DNA of 64,000 nucleotides, from positions 58,271 to 122,270 of the forward strand of contig MDYQ01000059.1 of the NCBI GenBank assembly GCA_003024175.1, read 5' to 3'. The position numbers were made by a program, and so were the translations under genes. Below the pieces are notes generated by a model. The model searched no databases and was not told where the DNA came from. It saw only the letters and a list, made by a program, of their open reading frames with translations. This stretch comes from Planoprotostelium fungivorum. Lineage: Eukaryota > Evosea > Variosea > Cavosteliida > Cavosteliaceae. Positions 12,022-23,102 of the stretch are shown one piece after another; the first letter of the stretch is position 1; every line of letters starts with the position of its first letter.

Positions 12022-13657
12022 CTATTGCGAAATTCCATCCTCTTTCACGACTACCATCTCAATCTTCGCAGAGGTACCCGAATCAGCGCTGGCCTTTTGG
12101 CTCTCTTCCGTCACTGCACTCATTCCCGAAGACATGATGAGAGCTGGATTGAACCATTTGTTCCACTCCCACACGGGCATGCAGATGTTCAGAGCGCAGA
12201 GAGCACATATCCATCGCAGAGTCGAAAATATGTAGACGTTCTGTGTTGATATCAGGTCACACCGTCAGAGGTCACGTCACATTGATGGCTTTGAACCCGG
12301 ATATGGAGGACGTCGATGAGATGACGTGAGTGGTCAGATTTGCGACCACAGATACCAATGCAAATAATCCTATGGATATCATTGTCTGATGGATGGTGAG
12401 GGGTGGTGCGAGATACTACGTGATATGGATGACTCACCGACACGATGCGTACAGAGAGACCACTTGGGATGATCTGCATCAGTCGAATGCCGTAGACGAG
12501 GTAGCCCACACCAAAGACGACCCAGACAATGATCATGTAGATACTGTAAAATGTTCCATAGGCGACCACCGTGTTGAAATCTCTCGCTTCTAAATTGATG
12601 ATGACCTTGATGAAGTCAGCGATAGTAAGATGTGATCGGGGGACCCACCACTGCGATCCAAACTGTGAACGAAACGATTACAAAACCAATATAGGCAAAC
12701 CTGAATTTGGATAAGAACTGCATCTTCAAGATGACCTGTTCATCTCGTCAGACGATGATCACGTCATGACGTCACCTCTTCGATAGACAGAGTGGATTGA
12801 TAATCCGGTTTGATTTTCTTCAGCATGGCCTCTCGCTTCATCTTCCTAACTGAAGAATAATACAACTCGGCCCTGTGACGGTTCACATGCATCGTGACGA
12901 CCGTCGACCCACCAGTGGAAGAGCAGAGCGGAGAAGATGAGGACAAACAGGGGGTCTGTCAATAAGTACAGTACGTACATGGTCTTGTAGTTGATCCTTC
13001 CCAGCATACCCCAATAATCGATGCTGGGAAGAAGAGAAACTGTTCCAGTCTGTCACGATGACGTCATGTAATCTCCACTTACGTATGGAGTGCAGAAACG
13101 TCAGAGAGAGAATCCACCACACGGTCAGTACGGCCGTGCTGCGGTTACCTCTGGAGATGAAGTATTGCACGATGAGGCGATAGATCAATAGGAGAGACAA
13201 GAGACCATATATAACCCCGTGGTAGATCATGGTACCCCGTATGTATGTATCGAACACACCAGGAATCCCCACCACATCTGATGATGACTTCAGATCGCGA
13301 TCGGAGGTCTCATGCGAGATGAATATACTCACTGTATGGACAATCGTCTCCAGCTCCACCTCGGTTATCGTTCAAGAGCCCAAAATAACTGATCCTCTCA
13401 GCACACAACGTCATGCTGATCAGCTCACCCTGCGTAGCACCTGCAAGTTCCATCATACTGACAGACTCCATTTCCATTGCAAGTGGGGCTGCTTCTGTCA
13501 ATCATCTCTTCGTGCCTCCCTCTCACTTGTAAATTCTGCAGTTGTAGATCCTGGTCGGTGCTGCAGTCACAGATGTATCGTTGACACTGGACTCTTTCAC
13601 AGTCTGAGCCACAGAGAGGAGACAAAGAGTCAAGAATAAAGCTAAGGCCGCCAGCAT
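12022..13657 (-). CDS. EGF-like/seven-transmembrane protein, array copy 1
   Basis: First of four tandem paralogues. In order it has a signal peptide (MLAALALFLTLCLLSVAQ), a Thr/Asn-rich stalk, an EGF-like motif (CNGNGVCQYDGTCRCYAG) and a short Cys loop (GGAGDDCPYS). About seven hydrophobic segments follow: VIYGLLSLLLIYRLIVQYF, VWWILSLTFLHSI, MYVLYLLTDPLFVLIF, then later VWVVFGVGYLVYGIRLMQII and WICALCALNICMPVWEW. A lysine-rich loop after segment 3 (SVRKMKREAMLKKIKPDY) is conserved in all copies. The tail is cytosolic. The FGVGYLVYGIRL segment recalls THH1/TOM1/TOM3 7TM proteins, but that link is tentative. About eight introns of 33-55 nt. A putative surface receptor. Confidence 0.75.
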
Positions 13658-13999
13658 CTCTAATTTATGACGATAGTGAAACGGTCGTGCACGATATATT
13701 TGTCGTTCGCAAAACGATCAGCCGCGCAGTATAGGGATAAATTCTATCGCTCCATCGAGGAGAGCAGGTGCAACCTTCTCAAATCTTCGTGTGATATTTC
13801 AATCGGGCTGTCTGTACTGCTGGTGGAGTGAGAAATTTTAAGCAGAGTAACCAATGAAGCTCCCACGAGCGTCACGCATTCCTGTGAATTCGGGTCGTAG
13901 TGGATAAATAATAGATCGTAGTTCTGATATCCACACTGGAACGATCCTCCCGATGAAAGAAGACGCGCTGAACGTATAAACTATACTATTGCTGTATTA
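13658..13999. other. Spacer between array copies 1 and 2
   Basis: This is the promoter-sized gap upstream of copy 1 and 3' of copy 2. No coding exon is seen. It is not obviously similar to the other three spacers by eye. Confidence 0.4.
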
Positions 14000-15594
14000 C
14001 TACATTGTCACTGTGCCCAGTTCCATCTTTGATTCAAGGGATTCCGTGCCGGAAGGGTGACTGGCTCCAATTGAGGTCGATCTCAGGGATTTGATGAGTT
14101 TGGGGTTGAACCACTTGTGATATTCCCACACAGGCATACATACATTGAGGGCACAGAAGGCACTGATCCATCGCAGAGTAGACATGACGTAGACGTTCTA
14201 TAGAAGGTCATCATCTTCCACCACTTCGGCGTCCTCACGTTAATGGCAGACACGCCGGGTACTTGGAGGTTGAAAGAATAAGAGCTGGCGCTGTATGCGA
14301 TGGATGCCGCTGCAAAGATGGCCATGGAGATCATGGTCTGGATCATGTGAGATGGATGTGAGATGATTATCGTCACCGATTTGATACGAGTTGTGAGACC
14401 GTCTGGCACAATCTGAATTAATCGGACGCCGTAGACGATGTACCCGACGCCAATGAGAACCCATATGACGATCATGGCAACGTTGTAGAAGTATCCGTAT
14501 ACATCTGCTCGATGCATGTCTCTTCCAGTCAGACTGGACACGCACTGCATCATCTCACATCAGATGAAGATGATGTTTGGATGGAGCTCACCGCTCCAAT
14601 GAAGAAGGCGAAAGAGAGGACGGCAAGACCCATGTACATAAATCGAAATTTGGACAGAAATTGAATTTTCAAGATCACCTGCGGACGTCAACATCATCGA
14701 CGGATGTCATTCTAACATCACCTCTTCGATGGTCAGATTCGATTGGTAGTCCGGTTTGATCTTCTTCAGCATGCTCTCTGTTTTCATCTTCCTCACGGAT
14801 GAGTAGTACAATTCGGCCCTGTTCCACGCTCAATCGGGGAATGAGATGACGCCTACCAGTGAAAGAGGAGGGAAGAGAAGATGAGCACGAAGAGAGGGTC
14901 TTGTAACACATATATGACGAACAGAGCCTTGAAGCTGATCTTCCCCATCATGCCCCAGTAGTCCACACTCTGTAAACCTCCAACTGTCCCATACGTCAAC
15001 CGATGGTTCTAATCGGCATTTCGTCTCACAGATGGCATGAAGCAGGATGAGAAATAGAATCCACCACACAGCCAGAACCGATGTGTTTTTGTCATTTCTG
15101 GAGATGAAATACTGGATGAAGAGGCGGTAGAGGGTCAATACGAGGAGTATAGCGTATATGACGCCTTGGAAGATGAGAGTTCCACGGATGTATTCGTCGT
15201 AGACACCAGGCAAGTCCAAAGTGCCTGTCGAAATGGTCAACCGATGTCGGTCCATCTTTCCATCTCACTGTATGGACAGTCATCTCCGATTCCTCCACGA
15301 TTCGTATTCAAGATCCCAAAGTAACTGAACTTTGTTAGACTTTTACGGCGGGCGCGACTCACCCATTGTAACATCTGCATGTTCCATCGTACTGGCAGAC
15401 ACCGTTACCATTGCATGAAGGACTGTATCGAGTCAGCTCGTTCACATCGTTTCCTCTCACTTGTTGATCCTGCAGTCATAAACTCGGGTAGGAGGTGCCT
15501 CCGCCACAGATGTTTGGTTGACGCTGGTGTCGTTCACACTCTGTCCGATACAAACGGAGACGATGAAGAGGAGGACGATAGACCTGATCATCAT
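14000..15594 (-). CDS. EGF-like/seven-transmembrane protein, array copy 2
   Basis: Same architecture as copy 1. The signal peptide is MMIRSIVLLFIVSVCIGQS and the stalk ends APPTRVYDCRINK. The EGF-like motif is PSCNGNGVCQYDGTCRCYNG, followed by NRGGIGDDCPYS. Membrane segments include GVIYAILLVLTLYRLFIQYF, VWWILFLILLHAI, VIWVLIGVGYIVYGVRLIQI and WISAFCALNVCMPVWEY. It is the most divergent copy in the last segments (KWFNPKLIKS instead of the W.NRWF form) and has its own tail ending ELGTVTM. The intron positions match copy 1. A longer N-terminus starting at 15654 is possible but would weaken the signal peptide. Confidence 0.75.
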
Positions 15595-16149
15595 CGTGCG
15601 GGGCGGTGGTTGTGTCAGCGGACGATCTCTAGCTGCAGCAGTAGTTCCACACACCTCTAACGTCTTTCGACTGTTGTACTAGGAAAGAGCTCGAAGTATT
15701 GACAGCGTGGCATACGAGTGTCAGTTCATTCGCGTCTCTTTGCGAACAGGGGTGACAGAAAGGACAAAGAAAGTTAAAATGTATGAATCCACACACCAGA
15801 TGTAACGCGAACCTCTTATTCGAAATGTGTTGTCAAGATATAACGATTCGACAGTCTGATTGTTTCGAGAATAAGGTCGCAACATTGCCAAAAGCACAGC
15901 TGCTGGAAGTCGTGATTCTCTATCGGCTCCTCTACCAATAGAGTTCAATGGATCGATACATCTGTATCGGAGACTTTGTCTGTAGGGTGAATCTCGATGA
16001 TAATTCATCACGGAAGCCCACGGATGAGATACAACAAGCTGTCAATAAAACAACGAAGGACATTTTCGATTCAAAATGACACCGCATCCATCCGTCTCTA
16101 TACCACGAACCCAATCGAAGATAGTAAAGTTTATTGATATACATGATGG
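15595..16149. other. Spacer between array copies 2 and 3
   Basis: At 555 bp this is the longest spacer of the array. Short ORFs occur on both strands but none has a domain-like sequence or intron signals. No RNA gene is seen. Confidence 0.35.
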
Positions 16150-17868
16150 TTACGAATCGTGATCGACTCTCAATTCGATGTCGCGCCTCTCCAATTCGAT
16201 GGCATCCACCTTTTTCGGTGAGACCTCACTCTGCGGCAGCGGCGATTCCACATCCGTCATCGTTCCGGATTTGTCCATACCCGAGTTGTGACTTCCACCC
16301 GTTCTCGTGCTGGCCAGCGAAGTGAGCATCGCAGGGCTGAACCATCTGTTCCATTCCCACACGGGCATGCAGATGTTCAGCGCGCTGAACGCACAGATCC
16401 ATCGCAGTGTCGACCATGCATACACCTCCTGTCCTCTCTGTCAGCTCTTCTCTTCTCTTTCGCTCGTGCGTCTCACGTAGATGGCTGTGAGGTCTTTGAC
16501 CTTGAGAGACAGTGCATACACTGTGCAGTTGTACGCAATCGAAGCAATGGCAAACATGGCCAGGCATACCATCGTCTGTATGTTCTTAAGTTGTCTCTCC
16601 TCTCGGCGTGATTACACTTACCGATTTGATGCGAACAGATAGACCGTGTGGCATGATCTGGATGAGACGAATGCCGTAGATGAGATAGCCCACACCGAAG
16701 AGGATCCACACTACGACGAAGAAGATGCTGTAGAAAGAGAAGTAGGCGTCAGATATGGCGATGTTCTTGACCGTCAGACTGCAGATGCACTATCGAGGCG
16801 TCAGATGAGGTGGTGGCTCGTTGTTGATTCACCATTCCGATGTATACAGCGAAGGACAAGATGGCGAGGGCGAGATAAGCGAATCTGAACTTAGACAAGA
16901 AGTGCATCTTCAGTATGACCTGGATATGTCATCAGCTTCTGCATCATTGGCACGATGTCATCATCACCTCTTCGATCGTCAAGTTGGATTCGTAGCTTGG
17001 CTTGATCTTCTTCAGCATCTGCTCCTTCTTCATCTTCTTGACTGAAGAGTAGTACAGCTCAGCCCTGTCTCTGTGTTACCTCTCTTCTTCACGTGCGTGT
17101 TACATACCAGTGGAAGAGCAGAGAAGAGAAGATGAGCACGAACAGTGGGTCCGAGAATAGGAAAGTCACGAGGAGTTTCGGATAACTGATCATGCCCAGC
17201 ATTCCCCAGTAGTCGATGCACTGTAGCAATCCAACTGAAACCGTCGTCAGAGATGATGTGATGCGACATCATGCGAATGCTCACGGATGGAATGCAAGAG
17301 AATGAGGCATAAGATCCACCACACGATCAGCACTGACGTGTTCTTGTTGCTTCCTGAGATGAAGTACTGAAGGATGAGACGGTAGAGAGTTAAGAGGGTG
17401 AGAACGCTGTAGATGACTCCTTGGTATATTCTAGTTCCTCTGATGTATTGGTCGTAGACGCCGGGTATCATCGCCACATCTGCATTCGGTGTTAGACATG
17501 TCTCTCTTTCGATGCGATGCTCACTGTATGGGCAGTCATCTCCGGGTCCCCCTCGGTTATTATTCATAAGCCCGAAAAATCTGAGAACGCCTTCAGTCTC
17601 CCTCTAAAGAGGCGAGATGACCCACCCGTTATAGCACCGGCAGGTTCCGTCGAACTGACAGACTCCGTTACCGTTGCACGTGGGGCTGCAGAAGATTCAG
17701 TCACCTCCACATCATGAAACACTCTCACTTGTTGATTCTGCAATCGTAGACTCGTGTGGGTGGTGGCGGTGTAGAAGACGTCGTGTTGACATCTGTTCCG
17801 TCGGTGCTCTCGGCGGTGGTGCACGCGATGAACGCGAAGGCGATGAGAAAGATGATCCTGCCGTTCAT
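16150..17868 (-). CDS. EGF-like/seven-transmembrane protein, array copy 3
   Basis: Signal peptide MNGRIIFLIAFAFIACTTAE, stalk ending PPPPTRVYDCRINK, then an EGF-like motif and the GGPGDDCPYS loop. Segments match copy 4 closely, for example YRLILQYFISGSNKNTSVLI, the lysine-rich loop KKMKKEQMLKKIKPSYES and FGVGYLIYGIRLIQIMPHGL. The C-terminal tail is copy-specific, acidic and basic, ending ERRDIELRVDHDS. Part of the 3' end (16334-16534), with one complete intron, is almost identical to copy 4, pointing to recent gene conversion or unequal crossing over. The frame is intact throughout. Confidence 0.75.
16334..16534. repeat. Gene-conversion tract, copy-3 arm
   Basis: These 201 bp match 18404-18604 with a single difference (C at 16411, T at 18481). 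The tract covers the end of one exon, a whole intron of about 48 nt and the start of the neighbouring exon. Identity drops sharply at both ends. Intron identity means selection on protein alone cannot explain the match. Confidence 0.85.
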
Positions 17869-18234
17869 CCTGGGGGATGTGAAGCTGAAGCGGTTGGTTG
17901 TTGGTGTTGTCCTCTTAGAATGATACCGGACGATGGTGTATCCGAAGCATAGGGCATCGTCGAGAAAAAAGCCGACCTGCCTGGTGCCTTCGAAAATATC
18001 TTCACTTAACGCAAATCAGGACCTGAAGATTTACTCTGGCATGAGACAAAGGTGGAAGCGTGGTTCTGGCGAAGTGCAGCTCCAGGGTCGTTACCGAGGC
18101 AACCTCCAGTCACCACAACCCTGGAACACCTCACTCTATTTTCAACCACGTCTGAATCGTCAGCGATGGAGGATGTTCTCGACTGTACTTCGAACGCCGT
18201 TCAAATATATCCAATGAATTCTCTAAAACTTTTA
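17869..18234. other. Spacer between array copies 3 and 4
   Basis: This gap is upstream of copy 3 and downstream of copy 4. No coding exon or RNA gene is seen. Confidence 0.35.
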
Positions 18235-19913
18235 TCATGCGTCTTGAACGACTTGCAATTCGACTTCTGTGGTATCCTTCCTCATCGGTAACTCGTTCTG
18301 TGTTGACTGCTCCACATCGATTCCCATCGATTTGTCCACGGCCACCTCCGAGCTGGTGTGGTTGCTCGTTCTGCTCGTACTGCCGAGAGACTTGATGAGG
18401 GACGGGCTGAACCATCTGTTCCATTCCCACACGGGCATGCAGATGTTCAGCGCGCTGAACGCACAGATCCATCGCAGTGTTGACCATGCATACACCTCCT
18501 GTCCTCTCTGTCAGCTCTTCTCTTCTCTTTCGCTCGTGCGTCTCACGTAGATGGCTGTGAGGTCTTTGACCTTGAGAGACAGTGCATACACTGTGCAGTT
18601 GTACACGATCGAGGTGATAGCAAACATGGCCAGGCATACCATCGTCTGTACGTTGTTTAGCTCTCTCTTCCTACTCTCGTCCGTCACTCACCGATTTGAT
18701 GCGAATGGATAAGCCATTGGGCATGATTTGAATGAGACGAATGCCGTAGATGAGATAGCCCACACCGAAGAGGATCCACACTACAACGAAGAAGATGCTG
18801 TAGAACGAGAAGTAGGCGTCAGCGGTTTCGATATGTTTGGTCGTCAGATTAACCGCGCACTAGAATAGCGTCAGAATGAGATCGTTTCGTTGATTTTACG
18901 ATCACCTCTCCGATGTATACGGCGAAGGACAAGATGGCGAGGGCGAGATAAGCGAATCTGAACTTAGACAAAAAGTGCATCTTCAGTATGACCTGCGGAG
19001 GAATGAATGGATGGATCGATGGTCGTACAATCACCTCTTCGATCGTCAAGTTGGACTGATAGCCCGGCTTGATCTTCTTCAGCATCTGCTCCTTCTTCAT
19101 CTTCTTGACTGAAGAGTAGTACAGCTCAGCCCTGTCTCTGTGTCACCTCTCCTCTTTGCATGTGTGTCACTCACCAGTGGAAGAGGAGAGAGGAGAAGAT
19201 GAGCACGAACAGTGGGTCCGAGAATAAGAATAAGACAAGCATCTTCGGATAACTGATCCGGCCCAGCATTCCCCAGTAGTCGACGCTGGGTAAGAGACCA
19301 ACTGAAACGTTTCAATGGAGGATGTGAAGATGATGCATCTCACGGATGGAATGCAAGAGGATGAGGCACAAGATCCACCATACGATCAGCACTGACGTGT
19401 TCTTGTTGCTTCCTGAGATGAAGTACTGAAGGATCAAGCGATAGACGGTCAAGAGGGTGAGGATGCTGTAGATGACTCCTTGGTAGACTCGGGTGCCGTA
19501 AATGTACGTATCGTAGACCTCAGGCAGGATGATGACACCTGAAGATGAGATGAGACACGAACGACCATGAAGTTTCAACTTACTGTAGGGGCAGCTATCT
19601 CCTGAACCTCCTCGGTTGTTGTTCAAGAGCCCGAAATAGCTGACCTTGTCAGAACTTCCTCGTGATCGCACCACTCACCCATTGTAACATCTGCATGTTC
19701 CATCAGACTGGCAGACTCCATTGTCATCACAGTGAGGACTGCTCAGATATCAGTCATCATGTGTGCAGAGACATCATCTCACTTGTAGATCCTGCAGTCG
19801 TAGGCTCTCGTGGGGGCAGGTGCCACGGACGTCTCGTTGACGCTTGTAGAGTTCTGCCCGGAGCACACTCCCAATAAGATGGAGACGATGATGGCAGTTC
19901 TCAAGTTGATCAT
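18235..19913 (-). CDS. EGF-like/seven-transmembrane protein, array copy 4
   Basis: Signal peptide MINLRTAIIVSILLGVCSG, a stalk with sequons (NSTSVNETSV), then an EGF-like motif with an aspartate-rich variant (CDDNGVCQSDGTCRCYNG) and NRGGSGDDCPYS. The membrane core is nearly that of copy 3. The tail is copy-specific and ends VELQVVQDA. The promoter region is divergent from the GMC oxidoreductase gene. Which residues vary (stalk, EGF motif, tail) and which are fixed (core, lysine loop) suggests one signalling core with diversified ligand and cytosolic ends (inference). Confidence 0.75.
18404..18604. repeat. Gene-conversion tract, copy-4 arm
   Basis: Partner of 16334-16534: 200 of 201 positions identical, intron included, while sequence on both sides diverges. 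Confidence 0.85.
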
Positions 19914-20376
19914 CGCGTCTTCTCAGTCGATTCCTCTTCTTTCTGAGATAGAATCAAACAGCAACCCCTGAGTAAGAGTTGACACTGCGAGGGTTGCAAG
20001 GGAAGATAAGCCATCGTCCATAGGGCTACCAAACGATGGCCCTATGGTTTGGAAAATATCTTGCAAGTGCGGTGACCGACTTCGGAATAATCAAAACACG
20101 AAAACTTTAAGCTAAGGAGGTGCGTGTTCGCGGATTTACCCTTGGGAAGCTTCAACCAACAGCAGCACCAGTCAGGTCACACCGTGGAACCAGGTATAAC
20201 TGCCAGTCCGTTTATGGAACCCTAAGTAAACATCGTTTAGCTAACGCGATTGATCCTACTGTCATCAAGAGTTACAGATATTTCATGCGGTTGCTGTGTG
20301 GCGGCGACGTCATAAGGGTCACCTCCGGTATCGCAAGGGTTTCCATAAGAGGAAGGCATTATCCCTGTACCACAAG
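19914..20376. other. Divergent promoter region with interleaved inverted repeats
   Basis: This gap separates array copy 4 (leftward) from the GMC oxidoreductase (rightward). At 20011-20047 two inverted repeats interleave: CCATCGT/ACGATGG (20011-20017 with 20033-20039) and CCATAGGGC/GCCCTATGG (20018-20026 with 20039-20047). As RNA this order would be an H-type pseudoknot; as DNA it is a dyad-rich site. Function unknown. Confidence 0.5.
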
Positions 20377-22573
20377 ATGAGGACCGCAGCCCTCCTTGTA
20401 TTCTCCCTCTTCCTAACGGTTCAATGCGCCGTGTCCAACATCCCCAATGACTACCAAGTCTTCGACTATGTAGTTCTCGGTGGAGGTGGTGCCGGTGAGT
20501 TGGTGAGATCGGATGGAAAGAGTCTGAACGTGAGACAGGTTCGGCCATGGCCAGTCGTCTCTCTGAGTCTCCCTCCAAGAATGTCTTGGTCGTTCAGTAC
20601 GGAAATGACGATGTGAGATGGATGATTCCAACGTATGATGGAGCTGACAGACGATAGCCCTGCTACCTCTGCGACAACACCACGCAGATGACCATGATCT
20701 TCTCCGGACTCTACACCAGCAACGGAGACGACTACTTTTCCACCCCTCAACTCTTCAGAGGTCGCAGCATCCGCGAGGTTAGATCTTCACATCGTGTCCA
20801 TCTCCATCCGATTCACATTCGAGCAGGTCCGTACCGGTCTCCCGGGCGGTGGCACTCGTTACTACGGAGCTGTCTCCATCCCTTCCTCTAAGAAGGTCTT
20901 CGACACGTGAGCAGCCATCATCATACGATCCCATCTGATGCCCATCCAGCAAGTGGCCTGCCGGATACGATTACAACACCATGCTGCCTTATCTCAGAAA
21001 GTTCCAGGACCACTACTGCAACTACTTCAACTCGAGCGTCACCAACATCTCCGCCGCAGACTGTGCTCTTCTCCACGGAAAGGGTGGACCCATGTCCCTC
21101 TCTTCTCCTTACCCCGGTGTCGATTACCAAACCGTAGTTCAAGACTTTTACAAATCTGCATCGGAGGTGATCCACATCCACATCATCTCATTTCGACTCA
21201 TCTTCCATCAGTTCAACGTGTCTGTCGTCCCCGACGCTTACAACCCTCAATACCAGAAGGGAGACTATGTCTTTCCCATCACCTCTTTCCAAAACAGAGC
21301 CAACAAGTACGATCTCCTCTCCAACCGCTCTCGAGCTTCCACCTGGACCGGCTACCTCCCCCTCAGCGTCCGTCAGCAGAGAGGAAATTTGAAGTTTGCC
21401 TTCAACTCGGAAGCGAGACAGCTCATCTACGCCACTGATCTCCTCATGAGGCCGGACCTGCTCATCCGTCTGGGTATTAATGTCTCCACTCTGTCACGCA
21501 CCCCCAAAGTCGTCGGAGTTTTGTACCTCCAGGTGATATATCTGCCCACGCCCCGCTGCATTGTCCCACACCTTCTCCATGAACTGACAAGGCACAGAAC
21601 GACACACTGAAGGCTGCCTTCGCGACGAAGCAGATCATCTTGTCCGGTGGTGTGACTGGTACCCCCCACTTCTTACAGCACAACGGTATCGGTCCCACAG
21701 ATTTGTTGACTCAGAAGGGTATCGCAGTTGTGGCCGACAACTCTCAAGTCGGTCAGAATCTCGCCGTTCACCAGGCCGTCTCCATGGTCTTCGTTGCCAA
21801 GCAACCCGTTCCCACCACCACGACCAACAACGGTGACATGGCCGTGAGTCCATCTACAAAGTCTCATTCGATTGAAACACCTTCAGAACATGCAGATGAC
21901 TTCTCCCTACAACGAGGGCTACCCCGATGTAGAGGTCGAGCTCAAGTTTGGAGTTGGAGTCCGATCCATCGACCCTCCCATCACTGCAGTAGAAGACTTC
22001 TACCTCACCACACCCGCCTCCCCTGAGGGCAACTACCCCTTCATCTCCACGATCGTTACCGTGACGAACCCCATGTTCCGCGGTAGCGTTAACGTGACCG
22101 GTCCCAAGTTCTCCAGCCCCGCCGAAGTCGAATACGGATGGCCAAAGGATGCCGGCGGCTACGCCACTTCAGTCGATTACTCCAAATTGACTTGGGGTTT
22201 CAACAGAATGAGACAGATCTTCACTGGTAACAACTCTTTCGCTAGAAAGTGGGTGCAATACGAGAACTGCCCCGGTGTCTCCTCTACCCTCCCACAGAGC
22301 ACCAACGACCTCTTCTACTCGGCTCAGTACCAACACTCGGTGTACCACCTTACTGGTTCCGGTGAGTTTCGAAACCCGCTCCCGGCCATTTTTTTCCTGA
22401 CCCCTCCTTCAGTCGGTTTGGGTAGAGCGACGGATCTGCAGGGAAGAGTGAAGGGTATCACTGGACTGACCGTGTGTGACAACAGTCTGATCCCCCACCC
22501 TCCCAACGCCAACCCCACCACGACCATGTTGGCCCTGTGCGAACGCATTGCCGAGTACGTCAAGACTTACTAG
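20377..22573 (+). CDS. Secreted GMC (glucose-methanol-choline) oxidoreductase
   Basis: FAD-dependent alcohol/sugar oxidase or dehydrogenase. The signal peptide is MRTAALLVFSLFLTVQC. The dinucleotide-binding motif is split by an intron: YVVLGGGGAG then SAMASRLSE. Later come the GMC pattern LSGGVTGTPHFLQHNGIG and, near the C-terminus, YQHSVYHLTGS and PHPPNANPTTTMLALCERIA, the regions that supply the active-site His/Asn and FAD contacts. Seven short introns lie between. Secretion plus fold suggests extracellular oxidation of a carbohydrate or alcohol with H2O2 production. The exact substrate cannot be read from sequence. Length (about 580 residues) fits the family. Confidence 0.88.
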
Positions 22574-23102
22574 AATGATATGTCCATTTGATAAATTTGT
22601 ACGCTAAGTTTCATGGGTCATGAAACAAAGGTGTGATGACGAATATGATCGATGATGCGGATCACACAGATGTGATGAATCATCACCTTTGACATCACCA
22701 CGTTGTATCTAATTACCTCTGTTTCGGCAGAATCGATCTGAAGAAATATCAAACAGTTCACCTGTCGTCCGTGTGGTGATTCATCGAGACACTCAGCTGC
22801 TGCTTAGTCACCATCTGATCGCATCCGATGATGTATATGGTCTTCCATTTATATCTTCTACTCCTAACTCCATCGCTGTCGTGCACGCTGGAGATGATAT
22901 ATATATGGATGTGAATCTGTGGAAGCCTCGAGGAGGGCTTGGGCTCAAGAAAAACATCCACATCTAATCTGAAACAGTTGGCAGTTTTCTACGAGTTTTC
23001 TGACAGGAGATACCGTCTCATATTCAGACACGAACAACGAGAGCTTCTTATAAATTGAAGAGGTTTGAGCAACAGAAACGGCCACTCTAACTTCGGGTAC
23101 AT
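22574..23102. other. Intergenic gap
   Basis: This gap holds GATGAT/ATCATC-rich sequence and short ORFs without support on either strand. It probably contains the terminator of the GMC gene and the promoter of the coiled-coil gene. Confidence 0.35.

Noticed and set aside
13600-13657. Apparent frameshift in the signal peptide of array copy 1
   Set aside because: A careful re-read of the complementary strand shows the frame runs MLAALALFLTLCLLSVAQTV without interruption; the shift was a copying error on my side.
12022-19913. CRISPR-like or direct-repeat array
   Set aside because: The repeated blocks are paralogous gene exons and introns about 2 kb apart, not short spaced repeats.
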